A stretch of DNA of 64,000 bases, taken from assembly GCA_017308595.1 (NCBI GenBank), contig JAFKER010000007.1, forward strand, positions 310,001 to 374,000, read 5' to 3'. Within the stretch, counting starts at the first letter, position 1; the number at the start of each line of letters is the position of its first letter. The DNA is from Afipia sp. (GTDB taxonomy: Bacteria > Pseudomonadota > Alphaproteobacteria > Rhizobiales > Xanthobacteraceae). Both the position numbers and the translations under genes were made by a program. Of the stretch, positions 55,886 to 64,000 are shown one piece after another. A model generated the notes under the pieces. It saw only the letters and a program-made list of their open reading frames with translations. It ran no database searches and was not told where the DNA came from.

Positions 55886-56371
55886 ATGGCCAAGATTTCA
55901 CTGATCGTGAACGGCAATCCTGTGACGGGTAAGGTCGATTCGCGCACGCTGCTCGTCCAGTTCCTGCGCGAGCATCTTCGCCTGACCGGGACCCATGTCG
56001 GGTGCGACACATCGCAGTGTGGTGCCTGCGTCGTCCACCTCGACGGCAGGGCTGTGAAGTCCTGCACCACGCTGGCGGTGATGGCGGATGGTCACAATGT
56101 GACAACTATCGAAGGTCTTGCAGTTGACGGCGCGCCTCTGCACCCGATGCAGGAGGCGTTTCGCGAGAATCACGGCTTGCAGTGTGGCTTCTGCACACCC
56201 GGCATGATCATGACGGCGGTCGATCTCGTGCACCGCAAGGGACACGATCTCAGCGACGAAGTCATTCGTGAAGAGCTTGAAGGTAATCTCTGCCGCTGCA
56301 CCGGTTACCAGAACATCGTGCTGTCGATCGCGGCCGGCGCCAAGGCGATGGCCAAATCCGATCTCGCGTAA
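55886..56371 (+). CDS. coxS: Molybdenum hydroxylase small subunit, [2Fe-2S] (CoxS-like)
   Basis: A 161-residue iron-sulfur subunit of the xanthine oxidase/CO dehydrogenase family. The plant-type cluster cysteines lie in [13 protein letters not shown] and KSCTT; the second cluster uses [11 protein letters not shown] and [12 protein letters not shown] at 55886 fits family starts ([11 protein letters not shown]). coxM follows 24 bases later with no large subunit between them. Confidence 0.95.
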   Translation: MAKISLIVNGNPVTGKVDSRTLLVQFLREHLRLTGTHVGCDTSQCGACVVHLDGRAVKSCTTLAVMADGHNVTTIEGLAVDGAPLHPMQEAFRENHGLQCGFCTPGMIMTAVDLVHRKGHDLSDEVIREELEGNLCRCTGYQNIVLSIAAGAKAMAKSDLA

Positions 56372-56395
56372 TCCGGCGTTCCCGAAGGACTGTTC

Positions 56396-57199
56396 ATGTA
56401 CGACTTCAAATATCATCGTCCGGGAACTGTGCGGCAAGCCGCCAATCTCCTCGTCAAGAATGAAGACGCAAAGCTGATTGCCGGTGGTCACACGCTGGTG
56501 CCGGTGATGAAGCAACGGCTCGCCAGTCCGCCGCACCTGGTGGATCTCAGCCATATCGAAGGCCTCAACGCCATTGAGATGAAGGGCCGCAGCCTGGTGA
56601 TCGGCGCGACCGCGACGCATTTCGAAGTGGCGAACTCGGCTGTTGTTGGTGAAGCGATTCCCGCACTTGCCGAGCTTGCGGGCCTCATTGGCGATCCCGC
56701 CGTACGCCACAAGGGCACCATCGGCGGCTCGCTCGCCAACAACGATCCGACGGCGGACTATCCGGCTGCCGTCATGGCGCTGGGCGCGACCATTGTGACC
56801 AACAAACGCAAGCTCAAGCCTGAAGAGTTCTTTCAGGGCTTGTTCACCACTTCGCTTGAACCTGATGAAATCATCACCCGCGTGATGTTTCCGTTGCCGA
56901 AGAAGGCCGCGTACCAGAAATTCCGCAATCAGGCTTCTCGCTACGCGCTGGTCGGCGTATTCGTCGCGCGGCGTCCGTCTGATGTCCGCGTGGCGGTTAC
57001 TGGTGCGGGTGGCGACGGCGTGTTCCGCGCGACGGAGTTCGAGGAAGCGCTGAAGAAGCGGTTTTCGGCCAAATCGCTCGACGGGTTGACGGTCTCCGCC
57101 GACGGTCTCAATAGCGACATTCATGGCAGCGCGGAGTATCGTGCGCATCTGACCGGCGTGCTCACCCGCCGGGCCGTGGAAGCCGCCACCGCAAAGTAA
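56396..57199 (+). CDS. coxM: Molybdenum hydroxylase medium subunit, FAD-binding (CoxM-like)
   Basis: A 267-residue FAD subunit. FAD contacts are in AKLIAGGHTLVPVMKQR and KGTIGGSLANNDPTADYPAA. It transfers electrons from the iron-sulfur subunit to an acceptor. Normal family length is 265-290. The usual partner CoxL (about 800 residues, molybdenum site) is absent from the cluster. Confidence 0.95.
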   Translation: MYDFKYHRPGTVRQAANLLVKNEDAKLIAGGHTLVPVMKQRLASPPHLVDLSHIEGLNAIEMKGRSLVIGATATHFEVANSAVVGEAIPALAELAGLIGDPAVRHKGTIGGSLANNDPTADYPAAVMALGATIVTNKRKLKPEEFFQGLFTTSLEPDEIITRVMFPLPKKAAYQKFRNQASRYALVGVFVARRPSDVRVAVTGAGGDGVFRATEFEEALKKRFSAKSLDGLTVSADGLNSDIHGSAEYRAHLTGVLTRRAVEAATAK

Positions 57200-57222
57200 G
57201 CGTTACTGGAGTTGTTTCCCTC

Positions 57223-58131
57223 ATGAGCAAGATTCCGGCGTCCGTCGATGCAACGCTCGATCTGCTCACCAGTCGCGGTTATCTCGCCGAGCGTTCACTT
57301 GCGACGGTGGTCTACCTCTCGCTGCGCATGGGCCGCCCGCTGTTTCTTGAAGGCGAGGCGGGTGTCGGCAAGACCGAGATCGCCAAGGTCTTAAGCGCGG
57401 CCCTCGGACGCAAGCTGATCCGTCTGCAATGCTATGAGGGCCTCGACGTTGCCTCCGCCGTTTACGAGTGGAACAGCGCGGCACAGATGATCGCGATCCG
57501 TCTGGCGGAAGCCAGCGGCGAAACCGACCGCGAGCAATTGTCTGCAGACGTGTTTGCGGAAAGGTACCTGATCAAACGTCCGCTGTTGCAGGCGCTGGAG
57601 CCGGATGTGGCCGGTCCGCCGGTGCTGCTGATCGACGAACTCGATCGTGCCGACGAAGCGTTCGAGGCCTATCTGCTCGAAATCCTTAGCGACTTTCAGG
57701 TCACGATCCCTGAATTCGGTACGGTGAAAGCGCCGCAGCCGCCCATCGTGATCGTGACCTCGAATCGCACGCGTGAAATTCACGATGCGCTCAAGCGTCG
57801 CTGTCTCTATCACTGGGTCGACTATCCGTCCGCTGAGCGCGAACTTGCTATCGTCAAGTCGCGCGTGCCCAACATTGGCGCAAAGCTGTCGCAGCAGGTG
57901 GTCGGTTTCGTGCAAGCGCTGCGCGAGCAGGATCTGTTCAAGGTTCCGGGCGTTGCCGAGACTATCGATTGGGCGACGGCACTGACCGAACTCGATGCGC
58001 GCTCGCTGACGCCGCAGGTGGTGGGCGACACCCTCGGAGCGTTGCTCAAGTATCAGGATGACATTGGGCGCATGCAAGGACAGGCACTCGACAAGGTTAT
58101 CAAGGAAGCCGTCAACGATCCCGCGGCTTGA
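57223..58131 (+). CDS. coxD: MoxR-family AAA+ ATPase (CoxD-like)
   Basis: A 302-residue AAA+ ATPase. Walker A is GEAGVGKTE (residues 44-52), Walker B LLIDELDRADEAFEAY, sensor I VIVTSNRTREIHDALKRRC. In Oligotropha CoxD acts in maturation of the CuSMoO2 centre of CO dehydrogenase. It is paired with a VWA protein, as MoxR proteins usually are. Confidence 0.93.
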   Translation: MSKIPASVDATLDLLTSRGYLAERSLATVVYLSLRMGRPLFLEGEAGVGKTEIAKVLSAALGRKLIRLQCYEGLDVASAVYEWNSAAQMIAIRLAEASGETDREQLSADVFAERYLIKRPLLQALEPDVAGPPVLLIDELDRADEAFEAYLLEILSDFQVTIPEFGTVKAPQPPIVIVTSNRTREIHDALKRRCLYHWVDYPSAERELAIVKSRVPNIGAKLSQQVVGFVQALREQDLFKVPGVAETIDWATALTELDARSLTPQVVGDTLGALLKYQDDIGRMQGQALDKVIKEAVNDPAA

Positions 58132-58149
58132 ACGCGATCCGGATGTGTC

Positions 58150-59346
58150 ATGACTGATGACATCGAGACTCCAGTAACCGGGCTGATTGCGGACAACGTC
58201 ATTGGATTTGCCCGCGCGCTGCGCGTGGCTGGACTGCCCATCGGGCCGGGTGCGGTAATCGATGCGTTGAGGGCGATGCAACTGATCGACATCGGCAATC
58301 GCGCTGATCTGTTCACCACTCTCGAATCCATCTTCGTCAAACGCCATGAACATGCGTTGATCTTCGCGCAGGCGTTCGATCTGTTCTTCCGCCGTGCCGA
58401 AGGCATGGAAAGTATGCTTGACTCGGTGCCACTGCCGCCCGAAGCGCAGAAGCCACCGCCGCCAGCATCGCGCCGGCTTCAGGAGGCGTTCTCGCAGAGC
58501 CGCAACATCGAAGGGCCGGAGATCGAAGAGAAAGATGTTCAGCTTTCGGTGTCCGACCGCGAGGTGCTTCAGCGCAAGGATTTTGCGCAGATGAGTGCGG
58601 CAGAAATATCCGAGGTCACCCGAGCCATTGCCAATATGAAGCTGCCGCAGGCCGAATTGCGCACCCGGCGCTTCAAGCCGGACGCGCGAGGCACAAGGCT
58701 CGATCTGCGACGCACCTTGCGCGGTAGCCTGCGGACCGGCGGCGAGATCGTGAAATTCCACAAGCTTGGACGCATCGACAAACCCGCACCCATCGTGGCG
58801 CTACTCGATATTTCCGGCTCGATGACGGATTACACCAGGCTATTCCTGCAATTCCTTCACGCGATCACGGACGCCCGCAAGCGCGTTTCGGTGTTCCTGT
58901 TCGGCACCCGGCTCACAAATGTGACGCGGGCACTGCGGGCGCGCGATCCGGATGAGGCGCTGGCGGCCTGTTCGTCAAGCGTCGAGGACTGGGCGGGTGG
59001 CACACGCATTGCGACCTCGCTGCATAATTTCAATAATCTCTGGGGCCGCCGCGTGCTGGGGCAGGGCGCCGTCGTTCTCCTCATTTCGGATGGTCTTGAG
59101 CGGGAAGCCGATTCGCGGCTGGAATTCGAGATGGACCGGCTGCACCGGTCTTGCCGCCGCCTGATCTGGCTGAATCCGCTGCTGCGTTTCGATGGCTTCG
59201 AGGCCAAGGCGCAGGGCATCAAAATGATGTTGCCCCATGTTGATGAATTCCGTCCCGTGCATAACTTGAAGTCCATGGAAACGCTGATCGCGGCGTTGTC
59301 GTCCGACCAGCCGCCCCGCCGCATCGAAACCCGCTCCGCAGCTTGA
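58150..59346 (+). CDS. coxE: VWA-domain protein (CoxE-like)
   Basis: A 398-residue partner of the MoxR ATPase. The N-terminal region is the CoxE-type domain; the C-terminal half is a von Willebrand A fold with MIDAS residues in ALLDISGSMTDYTRLFLQFL and later TRIATSLHNFN and LLISDGLERE. CoxE takes part with CoxD in cofactor assembly. 18 bases after coxD. Confidence 0.92.
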   Translation: MTDDIETPVTGLIADNVIGFARALRVAGLPIGPGAVIDALRAMQLIDIGNRADLFTTLESIFVKRHEHALIFAQAFDLFFRRAEGMESMLDSVPLPPEAQKPPPPASRRLQEAFSQSRNIEGPEIEEKDVQLSVSDREVLQRKDFAQMSAAEISEVTRAIANMKLPQAELRTRRFKPDARGTRLDLRRTLRGSLRTGGEIVKFHKLGRIDKPAPIVALLDISGSMTDYTRLFLQFLHAITDARKRVSVFLFGTRLTNVTRALRARDPDEALAACSSSVEDWAGGTRIATSLHNFNNLWGRRVLGQGAVVLLISDGLEREADSRLEFEMDRLHRSCRRLIWLNPLLRFDGFEAKAQGIKMMLPHVDEFRPVHNLKSMETLIAALSSDQPPRRIETRSAA

Positions 59347-59356
59347 GGACCGCATC

Positions 59357-59686
59357 ATGCTCAACCGCGACGAAGATATTTTGAAAGCCGCTGAAACCTG
59401 GATGAAGTCCGGGCACGGTGTTGCCCTCGCCACCGTGGTCGAGACATGGGGATCTGCGCCGCGCCCGGCAGGCTCCAGCCTTGTCATCAACGACGACGGC
59501 ACATTCCTTGGCTCTGTCTCCGGAGGATGCGTTGAGGGCGCGGTGGTCACCGAAGCGCTGGACGTCATAGCCAGCGGAAAACCGAGGTTGCTGGAATTTG
59601 GTGTTGCGGATGAGACGGCCTGGAACGTCGGGCTGTCCTGCGGCGGCACCATTCGGGTTTTCGTGGAGAAGGTGGGTAACTCTTGA
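59357..59686 (+). CDS. XdhC/CoxI-family N-terminal domain protein
   Basis: A 109-residue protein corresponding to the first domain of XdhC (ATVVETWGSAPRPAGSSLVI, GSVSGGCVEGAVV, LSCGGTIRVFVEKV). XdhC binds molybdenum cofactor and delivers it to the large subunit after sulfuration. The stop overlaps the TTG start of the next gene in TTGA. Confidence 0.9.
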   Translation: MLNRDEDILKAAETWMKSGHGVALATVVETWGSAPRPAGSSLVINDDGTFLGSVSGGCVEGAVVTEALDVIASGKPRLLEFGVADETAWNVGLSCGGTIRVFVEKVGNS

Positions 59687-60393
59687 AACAGGACACGCTG
59701 GCCGAATTGAACACCGAGCGCGCGGCGCGGCGCGCTGTCATTGTCGTCACCGACGTGGTGAGTGGAGATCAGCGCCTGATCAAGGCGGCTGACATCTCAT
59801 CTGATCCGCTGCGCGAGGACCTCGACAGACATCTGCGCATGGGCAAGAGCGGGATGATCGAGAGCGACGGCAAGCGGCTATTCCTCAATGTTTATGCGCC
59901 GACCGCGCGCCTCGTCATTATCGGTGCTGTTCACATCAGTCAGGCGCTGGCACCGCTGGCGCAATCGCTCGATTACGATGTCTATGTCGTGGACCCGCGC
60001 ACGGCTTTCGCATCGCCCGAACGTTTTCCGGACGTGCCGCTGTTTGCGGACTGGCCGGATGTCGCGCTGCCGCCGCTCAACATCGATCGATACACGGCTT
60101 TCGTTGCGTTGACCCATGATCCCAAGATCGATGACCCGGCGCTGCTGCATGCTCTGGAGCGCGACTGCTTCTATATCGGCGCGCTCGGCTCGCGGAAAAC
60201 CCACGCCAAGCGCGTGAACCGGCTGAAGGCGCAGGGTGCCAGCGACGCTGCGCTGGCCCGCATCCATGCTCCGATCGGTTTGCATATCGGGGCGGTCTCG
60301 CCATCGGAGATCGCAGTTGCTATCATGGCTGAAATCACAGCGAGGCTTCGGCTTCCAGCCGACACGCCACTCAAGACAAAGTCAGCAGCATGA
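59683..60393 (+). CDS. XdhC/CoxI-family protein with Rossmann C-terminal domain
   Basis: A 236-residue protein holding an XdhC Rossmann-like domain: RLVIIGAVHISQALAPLAQ, YVVDPRTAFASPERFP, FYIGALGSRKTHAKRVNRL and IGAVSPSEIAVAIMAEI. It starts with TTG at 59683 overlapping the previous gene and overlaps the next by ATGA. Together with the preceding ORF it equals one two-domain XdhC. Confidence 0.9.
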   Translation: MKQDTLAELNTERAARRAVIVVTDVVSGDQRLIKAADISSDPLREDLDRHLRMGKSGMIESDGKRLFLNVYAPTARLVIIGAVHISQALAPLAQSLDYDVYVVDPRTAFASPERFPDVPLFADWPDVALPPLNIDRYTAFVALTHDPKIDDPALLHALERDCFYIGALGSRKTHAKRVNRLKAQGASDAALARIHAPIGLHIGAVSPSEIAVAIMAEITARLRLPADTPLKTKSAA

Positions 60394-62021
60394 AATTCGG
60401 TCCTGTTAAACCAGATGATGCTGTCGGCGGCGTGACGGTTCACGCTATTCGTCAAGGTTCGCTGGTGCTCAAAAAGGGCATCGTCATCGGGTTTGCGGAA
60501 GTCGCGGCGCTAAAGCAGGCGGGCGTCAAGGAAATCGTTGTTGCGCGCCTCGACAAGGGCGACGTTTCGGAAGATGAGGCGGCCGCCAGTGTTGCCGTTG
60601 CGGTGGCGGGTCAGGGCGTCAACGTCGAGCGCGCCTTTACCGGGCGCGCCAATCTGTTCGCCTCGGAAGCAGGCGTTCTGGTGGTGGATCGCGACTCCGT
60701 CGATCGCATCAACCGCGTGGATGAAGCTGTCACATTTGCAACGCTTCCGGCTTTCAAGGCGGTGGTCGCGGGCGAGATGGTGGCGACCGTGAAAATCATT
60801 CCGTTCGGCGTCGAAGCCAGTCTGCGCGACGCTGCGGTCGCTGCTGTCGGTAACGGGCGGATGCGGGTAGCGCCGTTCAGGATCAAGCGTGTGGGTGTCG
60901 TATCGACGCTGTTGCCGGGCCTCGCTCCGAAGGTGATCGAAAAAACGCTGCATGTGACCGAGGAACGTCTCGCGCCGACTGGTGCTCACATCATTGCCGA
61001 GCGTCGCGTCCCTCATGACGAGGCCGCGCTTGCACCTGCGATTGACGAACTGCTCGCCCTCGGTGCGGAGCTTGTGCTGGTGTTCGGTGCATCCGCGATT
61101 GCCGACCGGCGCGATGTGATCCCGGCTGCGATCGAGCAGATCGGCGGCACTGTCGAACATTTCGGTATGCCGGTCGATCCCGGCAATCTCATGCTGATCG
61201 GCAACGTCAACAACCGCCCTGTTCTTGGCGCACCGGGTTGTGCACGCTCGCCGAAAGAAAACGGCTTCGACTGGATTTTGATGCGTCTGCTGGCTGGGCT
61301 TCCCGTCACGCGGACTGACGTCACTGGCATGGGCGTCGGCGGTCTGTTGATGGAGATCGTGACACGGCCGCAGCCGCGCGTGCCGGTCGAAACCGACGGC
61401 AACAAAAAGGTGGCCGCGATTATTCTTGCCGCTGGACGTTCGACCCGGATGGGTGGGCCAAACAAGCTGCTGGCCGAACTGAATGGCAAGAAGCTGGTGC
61501 GGATTGTCGCAGAGCAGGCACTGGCTTCCAAAGCATCGCCGGTCATCGTGGTGACCGGCCATCAGGGCGCGGAAGTTGAAGCCGCTTTGAAAGGACTCAA
61601 CGTCAAGTTCGTGCACAATCCGGCTTTCGCAGACGGCCTTGCCACATCGGTGAAAGCCGGAGTCGGCGCGGTGCCTGACGGCACCGATGGTGCGGTGATC
61701 CTTCTTGGCGATATGCCCCTGATCGACGCCAAGCTGGTTGATCGATTGCTCGATACCTTTGCACCGGACCGTGGTTCGCTCATTGTCGTCCCGGTCGCAG
61801 GTGGTCGTCGTGGTAATCCGGTGTTGTGGTCCCGACGTTTCTTCTCTGAATTGATGACCCTCGACGGTGATGTTGGCGCACGGCATTTGATCGCACGGCA
61901 TATGGAGGCCGTGACCGAGATCGAAGTGCAGGGAAAGAGCGCCTTTCTCGACATCGATACGCCTGAAATGTTGAGCGATGCCCGCAAGGACAGCTTGCGT
62001 ATCGGGGCCGGCGGCGCCTGA
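60390..62021 (+). CDS. Molybdopterin-binding / MobA-like nucleotidyltransferase fusion
   Basis: A 543-residue two-domain protein. The N-terminal part (about 1-340) is a MoeA/MogA-like molybdopterin-binding domain with GVVSTLLPGLAP, GAELVLVFGASAIADRRDV and GMPVDPGNLMLIGNVNNRPVLGAPGCARS. The C-terminal part (from about 345) is a MocA/MobA-like NTP transferase with AIILAAGRSTRMGGPNKLL and LLGDMPLIDA. Such fusions probably make the dinucleotide (cytosine) form of molybdenum cofactor needed by cox-type hydroxylases. Last gene of the cox-type cluster. Confidence 0.9.
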   Translation: MKFGPVKPDDAVGGVTVHAIRQGSLVLKKGIVIGFAEVAALKQAGVKEIVVARLDKGDVSEDEAAASVAVAVAGQGVNVERAFTGRANLFASEAGVLVVDRDSVDRINRVDEAVTFATLPAFKAVVAGEMVATVKIIPFGVEASLRDAAVAAVGNGRMRVAPFRIKRVGVVSTLLPGLAPKVIEKTLHVTEERLAPTGAHIIAERRVPHDEAALAPAIDELLALGAELVLVFGASAIADRRDVIPAAIEQIGGTVEHFGMPVDPGNLMLIGNVNNRPVLGAPGCARSPKENGFDWILMRLLAGLPVTRTDVTGMGVGGLLMEIVTRPQPRVPVETDGNKKVAAIILAAGRSTRMGGPNKLLAELNGKKLVRIVAEQALASKASPVIVVTGHQGAEVEAALKGLNVKFVHNPAFADGLATSVKAGVGAVPDGTDGAVILLGDMPLIDAKLVDRLLDTFAPDRGSLIVVPVAGGRRGNPVLWSRRFFSELMTLDGDVGARHLIARHMEAVTEIEVQGKSAFLDIDTPEMLSDARKDSLRIGAGGA

Positions 62022-62100
62022 CGCGCCGGCACCTCGCGTTCACCAAGTTGAAACGCCCGTCCGCCTAGAGTGAAGCCGAGTGACCTCGGGGGAGGGGATT

Positions 62101-62490
62101 TTGTTCGACTATACCGTCGCGCGGGCTCGCGCGTTTTTCGTTTTTGCTTTGATTTCAGCTTTTGCCATCCAAATTGCCGTCGTGCCGGCTTCCGCCGCCG
62201 GGGCGCTCGCGATTGGCAAATGCGGAGCGTATGGCCAGGCCTTCGACTATCCCGCCGAACAGAGCGCCCGTGCAGCGGCCCTCAAGCAGTGCAAGGGCGA
62301 TTGCTCTGCTGTGACGATGAAACGGGCGTGTGCGGCGTTGTCGCTGGACATGACCAAGCCTTGCGGGGCGCACGGCTATGCCGTCGCGCCACGCATTTCC
62401 TCTGCGCTCAATGAGGCGATGAAGAAGTGCTACGCCTTTGGCGGCAAGGAATGCGTCATCCGAGCCTGGGCCTGCGACGCTCGCGGCTAG
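62101..62490 (+). CDS. Exported DUF4189-like cysteine-containing protein
   Basis: A 129-residue protein with a hydrophobic signal (ARAFFVFALISAFAIQIAVVPASAAG). The mature part resembles DUF4189: AIGKCGAYGQAFDYPAEQSARAAALKQCKGDC, SALNEAMKKCYAFGGKECVIRAWACD (read in pieces), with seven cysteines. A TTG at 62101 lies right after a GGGGGAGGGG ribosome site; a GTG at 62080 would add seven residues. Function unknown. Confidence 0.78.
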   Translation: MFDYTVARARAFFVFALISAFAIQIAVVPASAAGALAIGKCGAYGQAFDYPAEQSARAAALKQCKGDCSAVTMKRACAALSLDMTKPCGAHGYAVAPRISSALNEAMKKCYAFGGKECVIRAWACDARG

Positions 62491-62570
62491 GTCGAGGTCT
62501 GCATCCTGCCAATAATGCTGTTATATTTCAGATAGTTGAGCGAGATTCTGAGAATTCCCGAGTCTCATCT

Positions 62571-62600
62571 TGAATATGACTGACCAGTCAGTCATATTCA
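62571..62600. promoter_or_regulatory. 30-bp palindromic operator upstream of the tetR-type gene
   Basis: Two perfect 14-bp arms (TGAATATGACTGAC and its complement) around a central CA. The inner TGACTGACCAGTCAGTCA is the form typical of TetR-family operators. It ends four bases before the regulator's ATG, so binding would block the start of the operon, implying autoregulation of tetR and the HlyD gene. Confidence 0.85.
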
Positions 62601-62604
62601 ACTC

Positions 62605-63312
62605 ATGGTAAAACACCCTCTCATCGATACCCGTCCGCGGAAGGACACGCCTGCGCGACACACAAAGACGCGCGTTTCGTCGGAGCGCGCGCCCTCGCGC
62701 CCATCCAAGCGTGCCGTCGGCGCAACTGAGCGGCGTGCAGCCATCGTTGCCGCTGGTCTCGAGGAATTCACGGCCAAGGGTTTTGCAGCGACTCGTCTTG
62801 ATGATGTTGCCAAGCGTGCCGGTGTCGCGAAGGGAACGATCTATCTGCACTTCCAGGACAAGGACGCCCTGTTCCAAGAATTGGTCCGCACCGCGCTGGG
62901 ACCGCTGATCGTGCGGATTTCCAATCCGCCGATCGGTGCGGGCGGTGGCTCGGCGCGCGCCGCGATGGAAGCATTGGTTCAAACGTTTGCCCACGAGGTG
63001 ATCGGCACCCGCCGCGCCGACATTATCCGCATGATCATTTCGGAGGGGGCGCGCTTTCCACAGCTTGCCGAGTTTTATTACCGCGAGGTGATCGCCCATG
63101 GCATCGCCGGGATGCGCAAGCTGATCGAATATGGCATCGCACGCGGGGAAATCCGTAATCCAGGCGTCGCGGACTTTCCGCAGCTCCTAGTCTCACCGAT
63201 GATTGTATCCGTGATCTGGCAGGGCCTTTTTGGAAAGCTCGCGCCGCTCGATGTGGCCGCCATGTTGCGGGTTCATCTCGATCTGATTTTTATTGAAGGG
63301 AGAGCGGCATGA
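62605..63312 (+). CDS. TetR/AcrR-family transcriptional regulator
   Basis: A 235-residue repressor with an extended basic N-terminus (about 40 residues) and a TetR HTH: RRAAIVAAGLEEFTAKGFAATRLDDVAKRAGVAKGTIYLHFQDKDALF (read in pieces). The C-terminal ligand domain is of the AcrR_C group. It overlaps the next gene by ATGA, so it is in an operon with the efflux adaptor. The inducer is unknown. Confidence 0.93.
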   Translation: MVKHPLIDTRPRKDTPARHTKTRVSSERAPSRPSKRAVGATERRAAIVAAGLEEFTAKGFAATRLDDVAKRAGVAKGTIYLHFQDKDALFQELVRTALGPLIVRISNPPIGAGGGSARAAMEALVQTFAHEVIGTRRADIIRMIISEGARFPQLAEFYYREVIAHGIAGMRKLIEYGIARGEIRNPGVADFPQLLVSPMIVSVIWQGLFGKLAPLDVAAMLRVHLDLIFIEGRAA

Positions 63313-64000
63313 TTGCGTCGCGAAACATCGGACGGGCTTTCCTGCTGCTGATCGCAACGGCTTCTCTGGCTGGATGCTGGGAATCAAAGAATCCCGGCTA
63401 TCAGGGCTGGGTCGAGGCTGACATGATCTTCGTCAGCCCGGACGAACAGGGACGTGTCGTCAAGCTCAATGTTCGCGAGGGAGATCATGTCGAGGTGGGT
63501 GCGCCGCTCTATGCGGTGGATGATGATCTTCAGCAGGCCGACCTCAACCAGAGCAATGCAACGCTGGCCAATGCGCAGCAGGCCTATGATCGCGCGGCGG
63601 CATTGAGCAAGACGGGTTCGGGCACCCAGGCGAATTACGATACGGCGCTGGCCAATCTTCGTGTTGCCGAAGCGCGTGTGAACACATCGCAGACCAAGCT
63701 TGAGCGTCGCCGGATGAAGGCGCCGATTGCTGGTACGATTCAGCAGATCTATTTCCGCGAAGGCGAGACCGTTGCGGCGCAGCGCCCGGTGATCTCGATC
63801 CTGCCGCCCGGTAATATGAAAGTGCGCTTCTTTGTGCCGGAGCCCGAGCTGCCGAAGCTCAAGGTTGGCGATGATGTGCGTGTCAACTGCGATGGTTGTC
63901 CGGGCGACATCACGGCGAAGGTCTATTTCATCGCCACCACGGCGGAATACACGCCGCCTGTGATCTACAGCCTCAACGAACGCTCGAAACTGGTTTATCT
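63309..64000 (+). CDS. HlyD-family efflux adaptor lipoprotein, 3' end beyond the window
   Basis: About 230 residues are visible. The N-terminus has a lipobox (LLLIATASLAGC, lipidated C23), then the lipoyl half YQGWVEADMIFVSPDEQGRVVKLNVREGDHV (read in pieces), a helical hairpin (QADLNQSNATLANAQQAYD...), and the second half RRMKAPIAGTIQQIYFREGETV. It resembles YbhG-type adaptors of ABC exporters. The ATG at 63309 overlaps the tetR stop. ABC exporter genes probably follow outside the window. Confidence 0.9.
   Translation, partial: MIASRNIGRAFLLLIATASLAGCWESKNPGYQGWVEADMIFVSPDEQGRVVKLNVREGDHVEVGAPLYAVDDDLQQADLNQSNATLANAQQAYDRAAALSKTGSGTQANYDTALANLRVAEARVNTSQTKLERRRMKAPIAGTIQQIYFREGETVAAQRPVISILPPGNMKVRFFVPEPELPKLKVGDDVRVNCDGCPGDITAKVYFIATTAEYTPPVIYSLNERSKLVY

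Noticed and set aside
56300..57148. Minus-strand long frame (55898-57148) across coxS and coxM, first taken as a possible missing gene
   Set aside because: It is a shadow of both cox genes; no large-subunit motifs are present on either strand.
1..64000. tRNA, rRNA, prophage or transposase genes
   Set aside because: Looked for tRNA T-loop patterns, integrase and transposase motifs and att-like repeats by eye; none was convincing.

Overview
The window is GC-rich chromosomal DNA from an alphaproteobacterium of the order Hyphomicrobiales, most likely family Nitrobacteraceae/Bradyrhizobiaceae (Afipia, Bradyrhizobium, Rhodopseudomonas or a close relative). This rests on the protein families and their grouping: short-form PurL with separate PurS and PurQ, a DUF1476 F1-ATPase zeta subunit, eukaryote-type NADP isocitrate dehydrogenase, a livHMGF operon with an extra small membrane protein, a pcaBDC cluster and a CO-dehydrogenase-type maturation cluster. 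The imperfect palindromic intergenic repeats are also of the type I associate with this family. The species cannot be fixed from the sequence alone. No rRNA, tRNA, prophage, insertion sequence or CRISPR array was seen.

Region by region. 1-2.8 kb: glycine cleavage operon (gcvT-gcvH-gcvP, minus strand, gcvP cut by the window edge) under a tandem glycine riboswitch. 3.1-9.1 kb: alaS, a YbaL-type K+/H+ antiporter and icd. 9.5-9.7 kb: a 21-bp-period array in which nearly every unit carries a GANTC site. 9.7-12.5 kb: an EmrAB-type efflux pair. 12.7-15 kb: a TrmJ-like RNA methyltransferase fused to a DUF559-like domain, a secreted GlcG/HbpS protein and the zeta subunit. 15-23 kb: purine genes purC, purS, purQ and purL, interrupted by an unknown exported protein and by a minus-strand soluble globin-coupled chemoreceptor and thioesterase; bolA follows. 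23-27 kb: an LtrA membrane protein, ergothioneine genes egtB-egtD and the monothiol glutaredoxin grxD.

27-31 kb: two paralogous serine-hydrolase (beta-lactamase-fold) proteins flanking a threonine aldolase. 31-36.3 kb: a 1355-residue autotransporter divergent from a LuxR-type regulator, with a dyad between them. 36.4-41.4 kb: rpsD, a secreted cupin, murI, a MOSC protein, purB and rpe, with two related palindromic elements. 41.6-46.1 kb: an EF-hand protein, a beta-barrel outer-membrane protein, a glycine-rich secreted peptide, a P1-family aminopeptidase and ccdA. 46.1-51.6 kb: a branched-chain amino-acid ABC transporter operon. 52.4-55 kb: pcaB-pcaD-pcaC of the protocatechuate branch of the beta-ketoadipate pathway. 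55.2-62 kb: coxG-coxS-coxM-coxD-coxE-xdhC-like-xdhC-like-MoeA/MobA fusion, which looks like a molybdenum hydroxylase operon lacking its catalytic large subunit. 62-64 kb: a DUF4189 protein, then a TetR regulator with a 30-bp palindromic operator driving a HlyD-type efflux gene cut by the window end.

Most of the window is housekeeping and central metabolism. The parts most worth a second look are the GANTC array, the large-subunit-less cox operon, the methyltransferase-DUF559 fusion, the gene nested exactly between purS and purQ, and the autotransporter/regulator pair.
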